The notes beneath the pieces are model-generated. The model was not told where the DNA came from, ran no database searches, and saw nothing but the letters and a program-made list of their open reading frames with translations. A DNA stretch of 64,000 nucleotides from Chryseobacterium gleum (lineage in GTDB: Bacteria > Bacteroidota > Bacteroidia > Flavobacteriales > Flavobacteriaceae), in NCBI GenBank assembly GCA_945897915.1, contig CAMDGB010000008.1, positions 1 to 64,000 of the forward strand. Direction: 5' to 3'. Positions 29,114 through 39,477 of this stretch are shown here, piece after piece; position 1 is the first letter of the stretch, and every line of letters begins with the position of its first letter. The translations under genes and the position numbers were made by a program.

Positions 29114-30517
29114 ATGAGTCAATTTGATGTAACCATTATTGGTTCTGGACCTGGAGGATATGTAGCAGCTATTCGTTGTGCACAATTAGGATTTAAAACA
29201 GCAATTATTGAAAAATACGCAACACTTGGTGGAACGTGTCTTAATGTGGGATGTATTCCGTCAAAAGCATTATTAGCTTCCTCACATCATTATGAAGAAT
29301 TGCAACATTTTGCAGACCATGGCATTGAAGTTTCAGGCGAGGTAAAAGTAAATTTAGAAAAAATGATTGCCAGAAAACAAGCAGTTGTTGATCAAACTTC
29401 TGGTGGTGTTAAATACTTAATGGACAAAAATAAAGTTACGGTTTTTGAAGGCGTTGGTGCTTTTGAAAGTGCGACTTCTGTTAAGGTAACTAAAGCAGAT
29501 GGTTCTTCAGAAATCATAGAATCAAAAAATATCATTATTGCTACAGGTTCTAAACCTTCAAACTTGCCTTTTATCAAATTAGATAAAGATAGAATCATTA
29601 CTTCAACGGAAGCTTTAAAATTAAAAGAAGTTCCAAAACATTTAGTAATTATTGGTGGTGGTGTAATTGGAATTGAACTAGGACAAGTATACCTTCGTTT
29701 AGGTGCTCAAGTTTCTGTAGTAGAATATATGGATAGAATTATTCCAGGAATGGATGCTTCTTTATCTAAAGAATTAACAAAAGTCTTTAAAAAACAAGGC
29801 ATGAAATTTTACACGTCGCACAAAGTGCAATCTGTAGATAGAGCAGGAGATGTGGTAACCGTAAAAGCTGAAAATGCAAAAGGAGAAATCATTTCTTTGG
29901 ATGGAGATTACGCATTAGTTTCTGTGGGTCGTCGTCCGTTTACAGATGGTTTACAAGCAGAAAAAGCAGGTGTAAAAATTACAGATAGAGGTCAAATTGA
30001 AGTAAACGATCATTTACAAACTTCAGTTTCTAATATTTATGCAATTGGTGATGTAGTTCGTGGTGCGATGTTAGCACACAAAGCGGAAGAAGAAGGTGTA
30101 ATGGTTGCAGAAATTTTAGCTGGACAAAAACCACATATTAATTATAATTTAATTCCTGGCGTAGTGTACACTTGGCCAGAAGTTGCGGCTGTTGGAAAAA
30201 CAGAAGAGCAATTGAAAGCTGAAGGTATCGAATTTAAAGCAGGAAGTTTCCCATTCAAAGCATTAGGAAGAGCAAGAGCTGGTGGCGACACGGACGGATT
30301 TGTAAAAATCTTAGCCGATGCCAAAACAGATGAGGTTTTAGGTGTTCACATGATTGGCGCACGTTGTGCTGATTTAATTGCAGAAGCGGTTACCGCAATG
30401 GAATTTAGAGCGTCAGCAGAAGACATTTCAAGAATGTCACATGCACATCCTACATTTGCAGAAGCCATCAAAGAAGCCGCTTTAGCAGCAACTGGAAATA
30501 GAGCTTTGCACGTATAA
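29114..30517 (+). CDS. lpdA: Dihydrolipoyl dehydrogenase
   Basis: IIGSGPGGYVAAIRCAQLG, GGTCLNVGCIPSKALL, C-terminal HAHPTFAEAIKEAAL. Confidence 0.97.
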   Translation: MSQFDVTIIGSGPGGYVAAIRCAQLGFKTAIIEKYATLGGTCLNVGCIPSKALLASSHHYEELQHFADHGIEVSGEVKVNLEKMIARKQAVVDQTSGGVKYLMDKNKVTVFEGVGAFESATSVKVTKADGSSEIIESKNIIIATGSKPSNLPFIKLDKDRIITSTEALKLKEVPKHLVIIGGGVIGIELGQVYLRLGAQVSVVEYMDRIIPGMDASLSKELTKVFKKQGMKFYTSHKVQSVDRAGDVVTVKAENAKGEIISLDGDYALVSVGRRPFTDGLQAEKAGVKITDRGQIEVNDHLQTSVSNIYAIGDVVRGAMLAHKAEEEGVMVAEILAGQKPHINYNLIPGVVYTWPEVAAVGKTEEQLKAEGIEFKAGSFPFKALGRARAGGDTDGFVKILADAKTDEVLGVHMIGARCADLIAEAVTAMEFRASAEDISRMSHAHPTFAEAIKEAALAATGNRALHV

Positions 30518-30534
30518 ATTAAAATTTAAAGATT

Positions 30535-30572
30535 AAAAAAATCCCAAATTCTTTAGAATTTGGGATTTTTTT
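30535..30572. terminator. Bidirectional intrinsic terminator
   Basis: AAAAAATCCCAAATTCTTTAGAATTTGGGATTTTTTT. Confidence 0.92.
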
Positions 30573-30576
30573 ATGT

Positions 30577-32037
30577 TTATGACTTAGCTAATTCACTTTC
30601 TTTTTCGTAGCCAAATAAGTGATCTTTTTTAATTATTTCTGCGGTACCATCTGGAAGCATATCTTCCCATCCTGATTCGCCTTTAGACAACATTTTTAAT
30701 ATTTTTCTGGAGAAAATATCTAAAGTTTTTGCATCGTAGTTTTCAATGTCGGTAACTTTTCCGTTGTATTTAAAGAATTTATACAATTCTTTCATCCTAG
30801 GATGCACTTTTAAGTTTTCTGAAGTAATTATTTCACCCGTTTCTGGGTCTTTCATCGGATATAAATATACTTTTAAATCTCTGTAAAATAATTTCCCAAA
30901 TGCTTCTAAAATACCACCCGACATATGACGGTAGTATTTTTCATCAAAAATCTCTACCAAATTACTCACGCCCATGGCTAAAGCAGTTCGTGATTTTGTA
31001 AAAGATGAAAAGTATTCTAACACTTTATAATATTCTTGAAAATTAGAAATCATTACGGTTTGACCTAGAGCACATAAAAGTTCTGCTCTATCTAAGAAAT
31101 CTCTTTCGTCAATTTCACCTTCTGCTTTTAAGTTAGAAAGCGTGATTTCGAATACCACAAAGGTATTTTCTTTACTTACTTTATTTTCTTGTATAAACAT
31201 CTCGTAAGATTGCTTGTACATATCCATATTTACTTTGGTTACAGGTCGGAAACTGCCACGTAATGCTAAGATATTTTTTTTGTATAAAACTGCTGCAGGC
31301 AAAATATTTTTTCCTTCCGGATTAAACATTACGGCATCTGTAAAACCGTATTTTACCAATTGCAAACTCATTAATCTATTGTCTACATCAGCAAAACTTG
31401 GTCCTGAGAAATTTATCGTGTCAATTTCAAGTTGGTCTTTTTCTAAATGGTCGTATAAATAACGCAATAATTTTTTAGCATCATTATGTTTGTAAAAGGC
31501 ACCATAAATTAAGTTTACGCCCAAAATACCTAAGGTTTCTTGTTGCAAACGCGCATCATTTTCTTTGAAACGAATGTGAATTAAAATTTCATTATAAGCT
31601 TGGTCTGGTTCTACTTGAAATTTAATTCCTACCCAACCGTGTCCTTTAAATTGTTTTGCAAAATCAATAGTGGCTACTGTATTGGCATAACTAAAGAACA
31701 TTTTATTGGGATGTTTATCTCTTTTTAAACGATCTTCAATAAGTTGTGTTTCATGAGTAAGCATTTTTCTCAATCTGCTTTCCGTAACATATCTTCCGTC
31801 TTTTTCAATTCCGTAAATAGCATCACTAAAATCCTTATCGTAGGCAGACATCGCTTTCGCAATTGTACCAGAAGAAGCACCTGCTCTGAAAAAATGCCTC
31901 ACCGTTTCTTGTCCGGCACCAATTTCAGCAAAGGTTCCGTAAATATTTTCGTTTAAATTAATACGGAGCGCTTTATCCTTTGTAGAAGGAATTTGTTCAA
32001 TTACTTTGTCTCCTCTTAATGTTATTTCAGTTGTCAT
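30577..32037 (-). CDS. Large conserved cytosolic protein of uncertain function
   Basis: 486 aa, no signal peptide or recognisable TM; MTTEITLRGDKVIEQIPSTKDKALRINLNENIYGTFAEIGAGQETVRHFFRAGASSGT. Confidence 0.85.
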   Translation of the reverse strand: MTTEITLRGDKVIEQIPSTKDKALRINLNENIYGTFAEIGAGQETVRHFFRAGASSGTIAKAMSAYDKDFSDAIYGIEKDGRYVTESRLRKMLTHETQLIEDRLKRDKHPNKMFFSYANTVATIDFAKQFKGHGWVGIKFQVEPDQAYNEILIHIRFKENDARLQQETLGILGVNLIYGAFYKHNDAKKLLRYLYDHLEKDQLEIDTINFSGPSFADVDNRLMSLQLVKYGFTDAVMFNPEGKNILPAAVLYKKNILALRGSFRPVTKVNMDMYKQSYEMFIQENKVSKENTFVVFEITLSNLKAEGEIDERDFLDRAELLCALGQTVMISNFQEYYKVLEYFSSFTKSRTALAMGVSNLVEIFDEKYYRHMSGGILEAFGKLFYRDLKVYLYPMKDPETGEIITSENLKVHPRMKELYKFFKYNGKVTDIENYDAKTLDIFSRKILKMLSKGESGWEDMLPDGTAEIIKKDHLFGYEKESELAKS

Positions 32038-32204
32038 TTATTCAAATGTGTTTTTGGGCAAATTAAAATACAATGCAAAGTTAATAAATTATAGGTTTTA
32101 ACAAGAGTATTTTGTTATTTTTGTAAAAAAGAAATTGCTCTTACAAACAACTTGGCTATATTAATTCGCACCAATAAGCAATATTGCAAGTAAAAAAATT
32201 ATAG

Positions 32205-32972
32205 ATGAAAATTCATTTCCTAGGCACAGGCACCTCTCAAGGCATTCCAGTAATTGGAAGTACGCATTTTGTGTGTTTAAGTGATGATGTAAAAGACAAA
32301 CGATTGCGCGTTGCTGTTTGGATTTACGATGAAGATTTTTCTATAGTAATTGACTGTGGTCCCGATTTTCGCCAACAAATGCTTACCAGCGGTTGCTCGC
32401 AAATGGATGCGTTGCTTTTTACTCATGAACACGCCGATCATACATCGGGTTTAGATGACATTCGACCGTTTTATTTTAAACAAGGCGATATTCCGGTATA
32501 TGGACATTCGCGTGTGTTGCAAAATTTAGCCAAACGATTTGATTATATTTTTGAAAAAGAAAATAAATATCCAGGAGCGCCATCTGTGTTGCCAATTGAA
32601 GTGGTGAATAATAGAAATATTTCAATTAAAAATCAGACGGTAATTCCAATTAATGCCCTGCATGGAAATTTACAAGTTTTTGGGTACAGAATAAAAGATT
32701 TTGTATATTTAACAGATGTAAAAACCATTGAGGATGCAGAAATAGAAAAACTTAAAGATGTTGAGGTTTTGGTTATCAATGCGTTACGATTTGAACCACA
32801 TAATACCCATTTTAACGTTGAAGAAGCTATAAATTTTATAAATTTGGTACAACCTAAAAAAGCGTACTTGACGCATATTAGTCATATTTTAGGATTGCAT
32901 GAAGACGTACAAAAACAATTGCCAGAAAACGTTTTTTTGGCTTACGATAATTTAGAAATAGAAATAAAATAA
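32205..32972 (+). CDS. MBL-fold metallohydrolase (PhnP-like)
   Basis: FLGTGTSQGIPVIG, LLFTHEHADHTSGLDDIRPF. Confidence 0.93.
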   Translation: MKIHFLGTGTSQGIPVIGSTHFVCLSDDVKDKRLRVAVWIYDEDFSIVIDCGPDFRQQMLTSGCSQMDALLFTHEHADHTSGLDDIRPFYFKQGDIPVYGHSRVLQNLAKRFDYIFEKENKYPGAPSVLPIEVVNNRNISIKNQTVIPINALHGNLQVFGYRIKDFVYLTDVKTIEDAEIEKLKDVEVLVINALRFEPHNTHFNVEEAINFINLVQPKKAYLTHISHILGLHEDVQKQLPENVFLAYDNLEIEIK

Positions 32973-32980
32973 ATATAAAA

Positions 32981-33469
32981 ATGAAAAAAAGTTTATTGCT
33001 TTACGGATTAGTATTTTCAGTTTTAATTAATATTTTTCAAATAGTTAATGCTTCTAATATTTTAAAAAGAAGCGAAGAAGTGTCCACTATTAGCAAAAAA
33101 GAATTGAAAAAAGCCCAAGATTCTATTGCAACATTAGTGGATAATGATACCTTTTCGTTAGCAAATAATGAAAATGCACAAGAATATTATTTTGAATATG
33201 ATTTAAAAGCGTTACAAACTAAAGTTAAAGATGATTTAAACGCTTTTAATGCCGATAAAAAAGGAAATAAATATGTTTCTTACGATCAAATTGGCGACAA
33301 TCCGTTTTTGATAAATAACATTAAAATTTTAAATCATAGATGGATTATTGCTAACTTTTCTGATGGTAAAGTTTGGGGTGAAGTGTTGATAAAGTACTTT
33401 CATAATATTGATAAACCTACCGAATTTGAAACAGTAGAAACTTTAATTTATCAAGAAACACTAAATTAG
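32981..33469 (+). CDS. Hypothetical protein with N-terminal TM/signal
   Basis: 162-aa ORF closely spaced with neighbours. Confidence 0.7.
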   Translation: MKKSLLLYGLVFSVLINIFQIVNASNILKRSEEVSTISKKELKKAQDSIATLVDNDTFSLANNENAQEYYFEYDLKALQTKVKDDLNAFNADKKGNKYVSYDQIGDNPFLINNIKILNHRWIIANFSDGKVWGEVLIKYFHNIDKPTEFETVETLIYQETLN

Positions 33470-33471
33470 AC

Positions 33472-33951
33472 ATGAAGAAATTTTTATATATTTTATTGCT
33501 GGCATCCTTATTTTCTTGCGATTATATTTTAAAAAATCCACCAAAAGATACAACGGAAATGGATTCTATCGTAAAAAACCAAGTCAACGACGATAAAAAC
33601 GTAAATGGTTGCGATTTAAAAGCAGGATACAAATGGTCGAATATGACTAAAAAATGTGTACGTGTTTTTGAAGAAGGTTATCGGTTAACTTCCATAGAAA
33701 GAGATTCATTAGCCAGAAGGAAAAACGCTTTCTTTTTTGTGGATGTAGACAGTTTAATTGCGGAAGTTTTTTTACCAGATTCTAAAGAATCAATTGTGTT
33801 TAAAAGAGAAAGTGAAGACCATAACTTCAAATTTAAAGATTTCGAATTCCGAACCAATAAAGGTTTTTACTTGTACTACAATCAAACACTTATGTTTCAA
33901 CCTGCCATTCCTGTAGATACCAAAGTTTTAGGGAAATCCGAAGAGCATTAG
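33472..33951 (+). CDS. Hypothetical lipoprotein
   Basis: Lipobox-like LLASLFSC; 2 bp after upstream stop. Confidence 0.7.
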   Translation: MKKFLYILLLASLFSCDYILKNPPKDTTEMDSIVKNQVNDDKNVNGCDLKAGYKWSNMTKKCVRVFEEGYRLTSIERDSLARRKNAFFFVDVDSLIAEVFLPDSKESIVFKRESEDHNFKFKDFEFRTNKGFYLYYNQTLMFQPAIPVDTKVLGKSEEH

Positions 33952-34020
33952 GTTTTTGGTTATAAGGTAAAGGGGTTTTGGTAGAAGGTGCTTTCTACAG
34001 AATATTTATTTTATTCGTTT

Positions 34021-34047
34021 TGTCATGCTGAACTTGTTTCAGTATCT
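34021..34047 (+). repeat. Dispersed intergenic repeat, GTCAnnCTGAACTTGTTTCAG type
   Basis: TGTCATGCTGAACTTGTTTCAGTATCT; core matches reverse complement at 38614-38639. Confidence 0.7.
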
Positions 34048-34124
34048 ATATTTACTCAAAGTTAGGAGACTTTGCTTAACTTCGGCTCGGCAATTTCTTG
34101 AAAGCGATTTTTGGCAGCTATTTT

Positions 34125-34880
34125 TTATATTAAATTTCTAAAGATAATTATTGTTATTGCCGTTAAAAATAATAAACTAATTGAGATTTTATTGATAGTT
34201 ATTTCTGCGTCCAATATCACTATTTTTCTGTATGCTTTAAATGTGCTTAAATAAGTCAGGGGTATAAACAAAGTAGGTAATAAACTATACCAAACTACAA
34301 TAGGCAAATTAAGTAATGATACACAAACAATTAAAAATAAAATTGGAAAAATGAAGAGTTGTTTCTGACACTCTTTTTTATCAAATATATCTGCATTTTT
34401 ATAGTATATAAATTCTTTAGATAAATATTCAAATATTTTTTTGGTAATTATAAATGTAATGATTGCGATTATAATTGAAATAAAAAAGGGCACTTTAAAG
34501 TAACTAAAAACCAGTCCTGTATCACCATTTTTTATAAATGGAGCAATTAACATATAACCCAAAAACATTAAAATATTACTCATACTAAACCATAATAAAA
34601 AAAGTTTCAGCAAAGAAGGTTTTATTAATTTTATTGATATGAATAGAATTATTATTCCAAATATTATTGAGAAAGTTGGCCCCGCCAAAGCAATTAACAT
34701 TAATTGTTTTTCGGATGGTTCTATTAAAGGTTTAACAAAATTATGATGCAGTTCTGGATTTAAATTGAAGTAATCTGCAACTAAATAATGTGCCGATTCG
34801 TGCAAAATAAATGAAATTAAAGAAGTAGAAATAGCAATTAAAACACTATTAATTCCTAAATAATTGTTTTTTAAAGTCAT
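34125..34880 (-). CDS. Integral membrane protein with HExxH motif (possible M50-type metalloprotease)
   Basis: SFILHESAHYLVADYF, multi-TM. Confidence 0.65.
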   Translation of the reverse strand: MTLKNNYLGINSVLIAISTSLISFILHESAHYLVADYFNLNPELHHNFVKPLIEPSEKQLMLIALAGPTFSIIFGIIILFISIKLIKPSLLKLFLLWFSMSNILMFLGYMLIAPFIKNGDTGLVFSYFKVPFFISIIIAIITFIITKKIFEYLSKEFIYYKNADIFDKKECQKQLFIFPILFLIVCVSLLNLPIVVWYSLLPTLFIPLTYLSTFKAYRKIVILDAEITINKISISLLFLTAITIIIFRNLI

Positions 34881-35056
34881 TTTTTTGTTTTTAAAATTAT
34901 TTATTCTAAATTCTAAATTCTAAAATTTAATTTATTAATTTTTGAGGATTTGTTATCGTTAAAAAAAGCCAATAACTAGTCTATATCTCCAGCTTACGAC
35001 AATTATACTTTCCCAAAGTTAATAAATCATTTCCAATATCCTTTGTAGAATGATTC

Positions 35057-36085
35057 CTACAATTTCTTCTCATCCACATCCTTCAAAAACTGAATTACAC
35101 CTGTGAAATACGTTTCTTGGTCGTCGTATTGTGATAAATGGCTGCCATTTTTACAAAATAAAAACCTTCCGTTTTGTACTTGTTTGGCCATCCATTTCAT
35201 ATGTTCAGGATCCATAGTGTCGTATTTTGCGCCTATGGTTAAGGTGGGTACGGTCAATTCTTTCAATCGTTTGGACACATCCCAATTTTTAATATAGGCG
35301 TCACCTGTTATACCAAATTCGCTGTACCCTTGCATAGAAATATACACCTCAGAATTAATGTGTTCAAAACTTCTGATAATGGATTCTGGCCATTCTTTTT
35401 GCGGTTTTCTTAAAATGTGTTGGGTGTAATAATGTTCAAAAAGTAATTCGGTATATCTTGGATTGGTAAAATCGTTGTTTTTTTCTAATTGCATAATTTC
35501 TTGGTACACTTCCTTTTTCAATTGCGGACCTAAAACTTCTTGTGCATATTTATTATACGATGGAATACTAGAAACCATATTAGAAATAATCAATCCTTTT
35601 AAATTTTTCTGATATTTCAAGGCATAATCCATAGCTAATATGCCACCCCAAGATTGTCCTAAAATGTAAAAATTATCTTTGTTTAAACCAAGTGCTATTC
35701 GTACTTGTTCCACTTCTTCTACAAAGCGTTCATTCGTCCAAAGCGATTTGTCTTTTGGCTGGTCTGAATAATACGAACCCAATTGGTCGTAGTAAATAAA
35801 TTCGATGCCTTCTTTTGGAAAATAGCCTTCAAAAGATTCGTATAATTCGTGCGTTAAACCAGGTCCGCCGTGTAAAAGCAATACTTTTATTTTCGGGTTG
35901 TTGCCAAATCGTTTTGTCCAAACTTTGAAAGTACCTTTAGGTGTTTTTATAGGAATCATTTTTATTCCACCAGAGTATTGGTCTTCTTTTGAGTCAAAAG
36001 AATGGTAGCTTTGTAACGAAAAATCTTCGCTCTTTTTACAAGAAAAAAAAGCGAAGACTAACGAAATGAAGAATATTTTTTTCAT
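35057..36085 (-). CDS. Alpha/beta hydrolase, proline iminopeptidase-like
   Basis: LLLHGGPGLTHEL, LGQSWGGILAMDYAL, lipoprotein-type N-terminus FSC. Confidence 0.9.
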   Translation of the reverse strand: MKKIFFISLVFAFFSCKKSEDFSLQSYHSFDSKEDQYSGGIKMIPIKTPKGTFKVWTKRFGNNPKIKVLLLHGGPGLTHELYESFEGYFPKEGIEFIYYDQLGSYYSDQPKDKSLWTNERFVEEVEQVRIALGLNKDNFYILGQSWGGILAMDYALKYQKNLKGLIISNMVSSIPSYNKYAQEVLGPQLKKEVYQEIMQLEKNNDFTNPRYTELLFEHYYTQHILRKPQKEWPESIIRSFEHINSEVYISMQGYSEFGITGDAYIKNWDVSKRLKELTVPTLTIGAKYDTMDPEHMKWMAKQVQNGRFLFCKNGSHLSQYDDQETYFTGVIQFLKDVDEKKL

Positions 36086-36086
36086 T

Positions 36087-37862
36087 TTAGGATTGGTAAA
36101 TTTTATCGTAAAGGGTTTGGTATTTTTCTTTGATAATTTTACGTTTTAATTTCATGGTTGGCGTTAAATGCCCTGCGTCAATTGACCATAAATCGGGTGT
36201 TAATTCAAAACGTTTTACTTGTTCCCAACTTCCGAATTTTTTGTTGGCTTCGTCAATATCTTCTTGGATACGTGCAATGACTTTTGCATTGTTGCAAAGG
36301 TCTTCATTAGAATTTCCTAGATCAATTTGGTGTCTTATTGCCCATTCTTTAACAAAATCAAACGCCGGTTGAATTAATGCAGCAGGCATTTTTTCACCAT
36401 CACCAATAACCATAATTTGCTCAATAAAACGAGATTGTTTGAATGAATTTTCTAAAACTTGCGGCGCAACATATTTACCACCAGACGTTTTAAACATTTC
36501 TTTTTTACGATCTGTAATTTTTAAGAAACCATCAGCATCAATTTCACCAATGTCGCCCGTATGGAAATAACCATTTTTAATTACTTCTGCGGTTTGTGCT
36601 TCATCTTTATAATAACCCATCATTACGTTTGGTCCTTTACAAAGAATTTCGCCATCTGCTGCAATTTTAACTTCTACGTTTTCAATTACTCTACCAACAG
36701 TTCCAATTCTGAATCCGCCATTTCGCATATCGTTTACTGAAATTACTGGAGACGTTTCAGTTAATCCGTATCCTTCCATTACTGGAATTCCAGCGGCTGT
36801 AAATACTTTTGTTAAACGCGTTTGTAATGCCGCACTACCAGAAACCAACATTTCCAATTCGCCACCTAAACCTTCTTGCCATTTAGAGAAAATTAATTTT
36901 CTGGCAATTCCCAATTTAAAATTATAAAAAGCACCATTTGCATTATATGGTTTGTAATCCATACCTAAATCTAGTGCCCAAAAGAATAATCGCTTTTTAA
37001 TTCCTGTTAAATCTGCTCCTTTTGCGTAAATTTTATCGTATACTTTTTCTAAAAGTCTTGGTACAACTGACATAACATGCGGATGTACTTCTTTTAAATT
37101 ATCGGATATTTTTTCAATACTTTCAGCAAAATAAATGGATATTCCACCATATTGGTACAAATACGTTAACATTCTTTCGAAAATATGGCAAATAGGTAAG
37201 AAGCTCAAAGCACGCGTACTTCCTTTTCTTAATGGCATTCTTTTGTCAGAATTTAAAACATCAGAAACGATATTATCATGAGAAAGCATTACACCTTTTG
37301 GACGGCCTGTAGTTCCAGAAGTATAAATTATAGTTGCCAAATCAGAAGGTAAAACTTCACTTTTACGAACTTCTACATCGTTTTGAGTTGAAGTATCGGA
37401 ACCCATTTCTAAAAGTTCGCTCCATTTTTTACAACCAGAAATTTCGTTAAACGAATAAATATCTTTCAATAAAGGAATATTGGCCTGAACTGCTTTTAAT
37501 TTATCGTACACTTCTTGGTCTGATACGAAACAGTATTTTGCTTCAGAATGATTTAAAATATATTCATAATCTTCAGCTGAGATAGTTGGATACATTGGAA
37601 CGTTTTGTGCTCCAGTTTGCAGAATCCCAATATCTGAAATATGCCATTCCGTTCTATTATTTGATGAAATGATAGCTATTTTATCATTTTTTTCTACTCC
37701 AATATTTAATAAAGCTCTCGATAAAGCATTGGCTTTATTTAAATAATCTTGAGTTGAAGTTTTAATCCATTCATTACCGTATTTGGTTACCAAAGCATCT
37801 GGTAAGTTGTAATTTTCTAACTGATAATAAGGGAAATCAAAAAGTCGGGTTACATTTTTCAT
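36087..37862 (-). CDS. Long-chain acyl-CoA synthetase (AMP-dependent ligase)
   Basis: IIYTSGTTGRPKGVMLSHDN, GYGLTETSPVI, TGDIGEIDADGFLKITDRKKEMFKTSGGKYV. Confidence 0.96.
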   Translation of the reverse strand: MKNVTRLFDFPYYQLENYNLPDALVTKYGNEWIKTSTQDYLNKANALSRALLNIGVEKNDKIAIISSNNRTEWHISDIGILQTGAQNVPMYPTISAEDYEYILNHSEAKYCFVSDQEVYDKLKAVQANIPLLKDIYSFNEISGCKKWSELLEMGSDTSTQNDVEVRKSEVLPSDLATIIYTSGTTGRPKGVMLSHDNIVSDVLNSDKRMPLRKGSTRALSFLPICHIFERMLTYLYQYGGISIYFAESIEKISDNLKEVHPHVMSVVPRLLEKVYDKIYAKGADLTGIKKRLFFWALDLGMDYKPYNANGAFYNFKLGIARKLIFSKWQEGLGGELEMLVSGSAALQTRLTKVFTAAGIPVMEGYGLTETSPVISVNDMRNGGFRIGTVGRVIENVEVKIAADGEILCKGPNVMMGYYKDEAQTAEVIKNGYFHTGDIGEIDADGFLKITDRKKEMFKTSGGKYVAPQVLENSFKQSRFIEQIMVIGDGEKMPAALIQPAFDFVKEWAIRHQIDLGNSNEDLCNNAKVIARIQEDIDEANKKFGSWEQVKRFELTPDLWSIDAGHLTPTMKLKRKIIKEKYQTLYDKIYQS

Positions 37863-38020
37863 ATGAAATAGTTTTTAAACTGCAATTTATAAAAAAATTG
37901 TAACTTTATAAAAAAATTAACCGAAAAACTTTGAATAGTATTAATTTTGCAACAATATTACTTTAATTTAATTATTGATAAATGGGGTTTTTAAGTAAAA
38001 AGTGATTTAACTATAGAAAA

Positions 38021-38593
38021 ATGAAAAAGAAAATATTAGTTTCAGTTATAGTAATTGCTGCACTTTTTTGGGCAAAGAGTTATTTTTACGATTATAAAAT
38101 AAACCATAATTTTAAAGTAATTTCCGAAGGAAAAGTATATAAAAGTGGCGTGATTCCACCAGAAGATATTGCTGATTTTGTAAAAGAACACCATATTAAA
38201 AGTATTATCGATTTGCGTTTTCCAGGAACGGGTGACGATGTTAATAATCCAGAAATACCAGTTGAACTTACTACAGAAAAAGAAGCAGCTGCTAAAATTA
38301 AGGGATTGAATTATTTCAATTTAGGTTCAGATCAAGTGCCAAAACCTGAAAATTTAGAAGTTTTTTTTAAAGTTATGGACAACAAAGTCAATTATCCAGT
38401 GTTAATTCATTGCTTTCACGGCGTGGGTCGTGCAGAAATGTATTCCGCCATTTATCGCATAGAATATGAAAATTGGGACAGAGATGAAGCGAGAAAAGAA
38501 ACTCGTTTTCTAACCAAATTTAGTTCTTTCGATTTAGGAAAACCAAAAGGCGATTTTTTGCATAGTTATGTGAAAAGGGGAGATAGAAAATAG
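38021..38593 (+). CDS. Protein tyrosine/dual-specificity phosphatase-like protein
   Basis: VLIHCFHGVGRAEMYSAIYRIE (HCxxGxxR). Confidence 0.88.
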   Translation: MKKKILVSVIVIAALFWAKSYFYDYKINHNFKVISEGKVYKSGVIPPEDIADFVKEHHIKSIIDLRFPGTGDDVNNPEIPVELTTEKEAAAKIKGLNYFNLGSDQVPKPENLEVFFKVMDNKVNYPVLIHCFHGVGRAEMYSAIYRIEYENWDRDEARKETRFLTKFSSFDLGKPKGDFLHSYVKRGDRK

Positions 38594-38613
38594 AAAATAG
38601 AATATAGACAGCA

Positions 38614-38639
38614 GACTCTGAAACAAGTTCAGATTGACA
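38614..38639 (-). repeat. Dispersed intergenic repeat, second copy (opposite orientation)
   Basis: GACTCTGAAACAAGTTCAGATTGACA; reverse complement TGTCAATCTGAACTTGTTTCAGAGTC. Confidence 0.7.
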
Positions 38640-38660
38640 GTTGAACATATAAAATCTTTT

Positions 38661-39461
38661 TTAATCTGTTTTATCCGTGAAATCTGCGTACCTATTATTA
38701 GAAAAATTAAAAAAAAAACCAGAAATAATTCCGAAGAAATCGTTAGCGTTTAATGCCGCTCCACCGATTAATCCGCCATCTACATCCGGTTTAGAAAAAA
38801 TTTCTTTAGCATTGTCTGGTTTTACACTTCCACCGTAAAGAATGGAAACGTTTTCTGCAATTACACTTCCAAATACTTTATCTACTAAATTTCTAATAAA
38901 TAAATGCATTTCTTGTGCTTGTTCAGGGGATGCGGTTTCGCCAGTTCCAATTGCCCAAACTGGTTCGTAAGCCAATACAATATTCTTCCAGTTTTCTTTT
39001 GCAATATGAAACAAACCATCACGTAATTGGTATTCCACAACATTAAAATGATTGTCGCTTTGTCTGTCTTTTAATTCTTCGCCAAAGCAAAAAATAACGG
39101 TCATGTCATGTGCCAATGCGGTATCTACTTTGTTACCTAATAAGGCATCATTTTCATGAAAATAAGCTCTTCTTTCACTGTGACCTATAATAACAGTAGA
39201 TACGCCAATACTTGTTAACATTGATGCTGAAACTTCACCTGTGTAAGCACCACCTTCTGCTTGATGCATATTTTGCGCCGCGATTTTAATATTAGAACCG
39301 GCAACTAATTCAATGGCTTTTGCTAAATAAGGAAATGGCGTAGCTAAAATAATTTCAGCAGAATTGTTTGGTTTATTGTTTTTAATTTCATTGATTAATT
39401 CAATGGCTTGCGGCAAGGTTTTGTTCATTTTCCAGTTACCGGCTACGATGTTTTTTCTCAT
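38661..39461 (-). CDS. tpiA: Triose-phosphate isomerase
   Basis: VAGNWKMN, IGHSERRAYFHE, LAYEPVWAIGTGETASPEQAQEMH, ILYGGSVKPDNA; unusual C-terminal tail after ISG. Confidence 0.96.
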   Translation of the reverse strand: MRKNIVAGNWKMNKTLPQAIELINEIKNNKPNNSAEIILATPFPYLAKAIELVAGSNIKIAAQNMHQAEGGAYTGEVSASMLTSIGVSTVIIGHSERRAYFHENDALLGNKVDTALAHDMTVIFCFGEELKDRQSDNHFNVVEYQLRDGLFHIAKENWKNIVLAYEPVWAIGTGETASPEQAQEMHLFIRNLVDKVFGSVIAENVSILYGGSVKPDNAKEIFSKPDVDGGLIGGAALNANDFFGIISGFFFNFSNNRYADFTDKTD

Positions 39462-39477
39462 AATACAATTGAAATTG

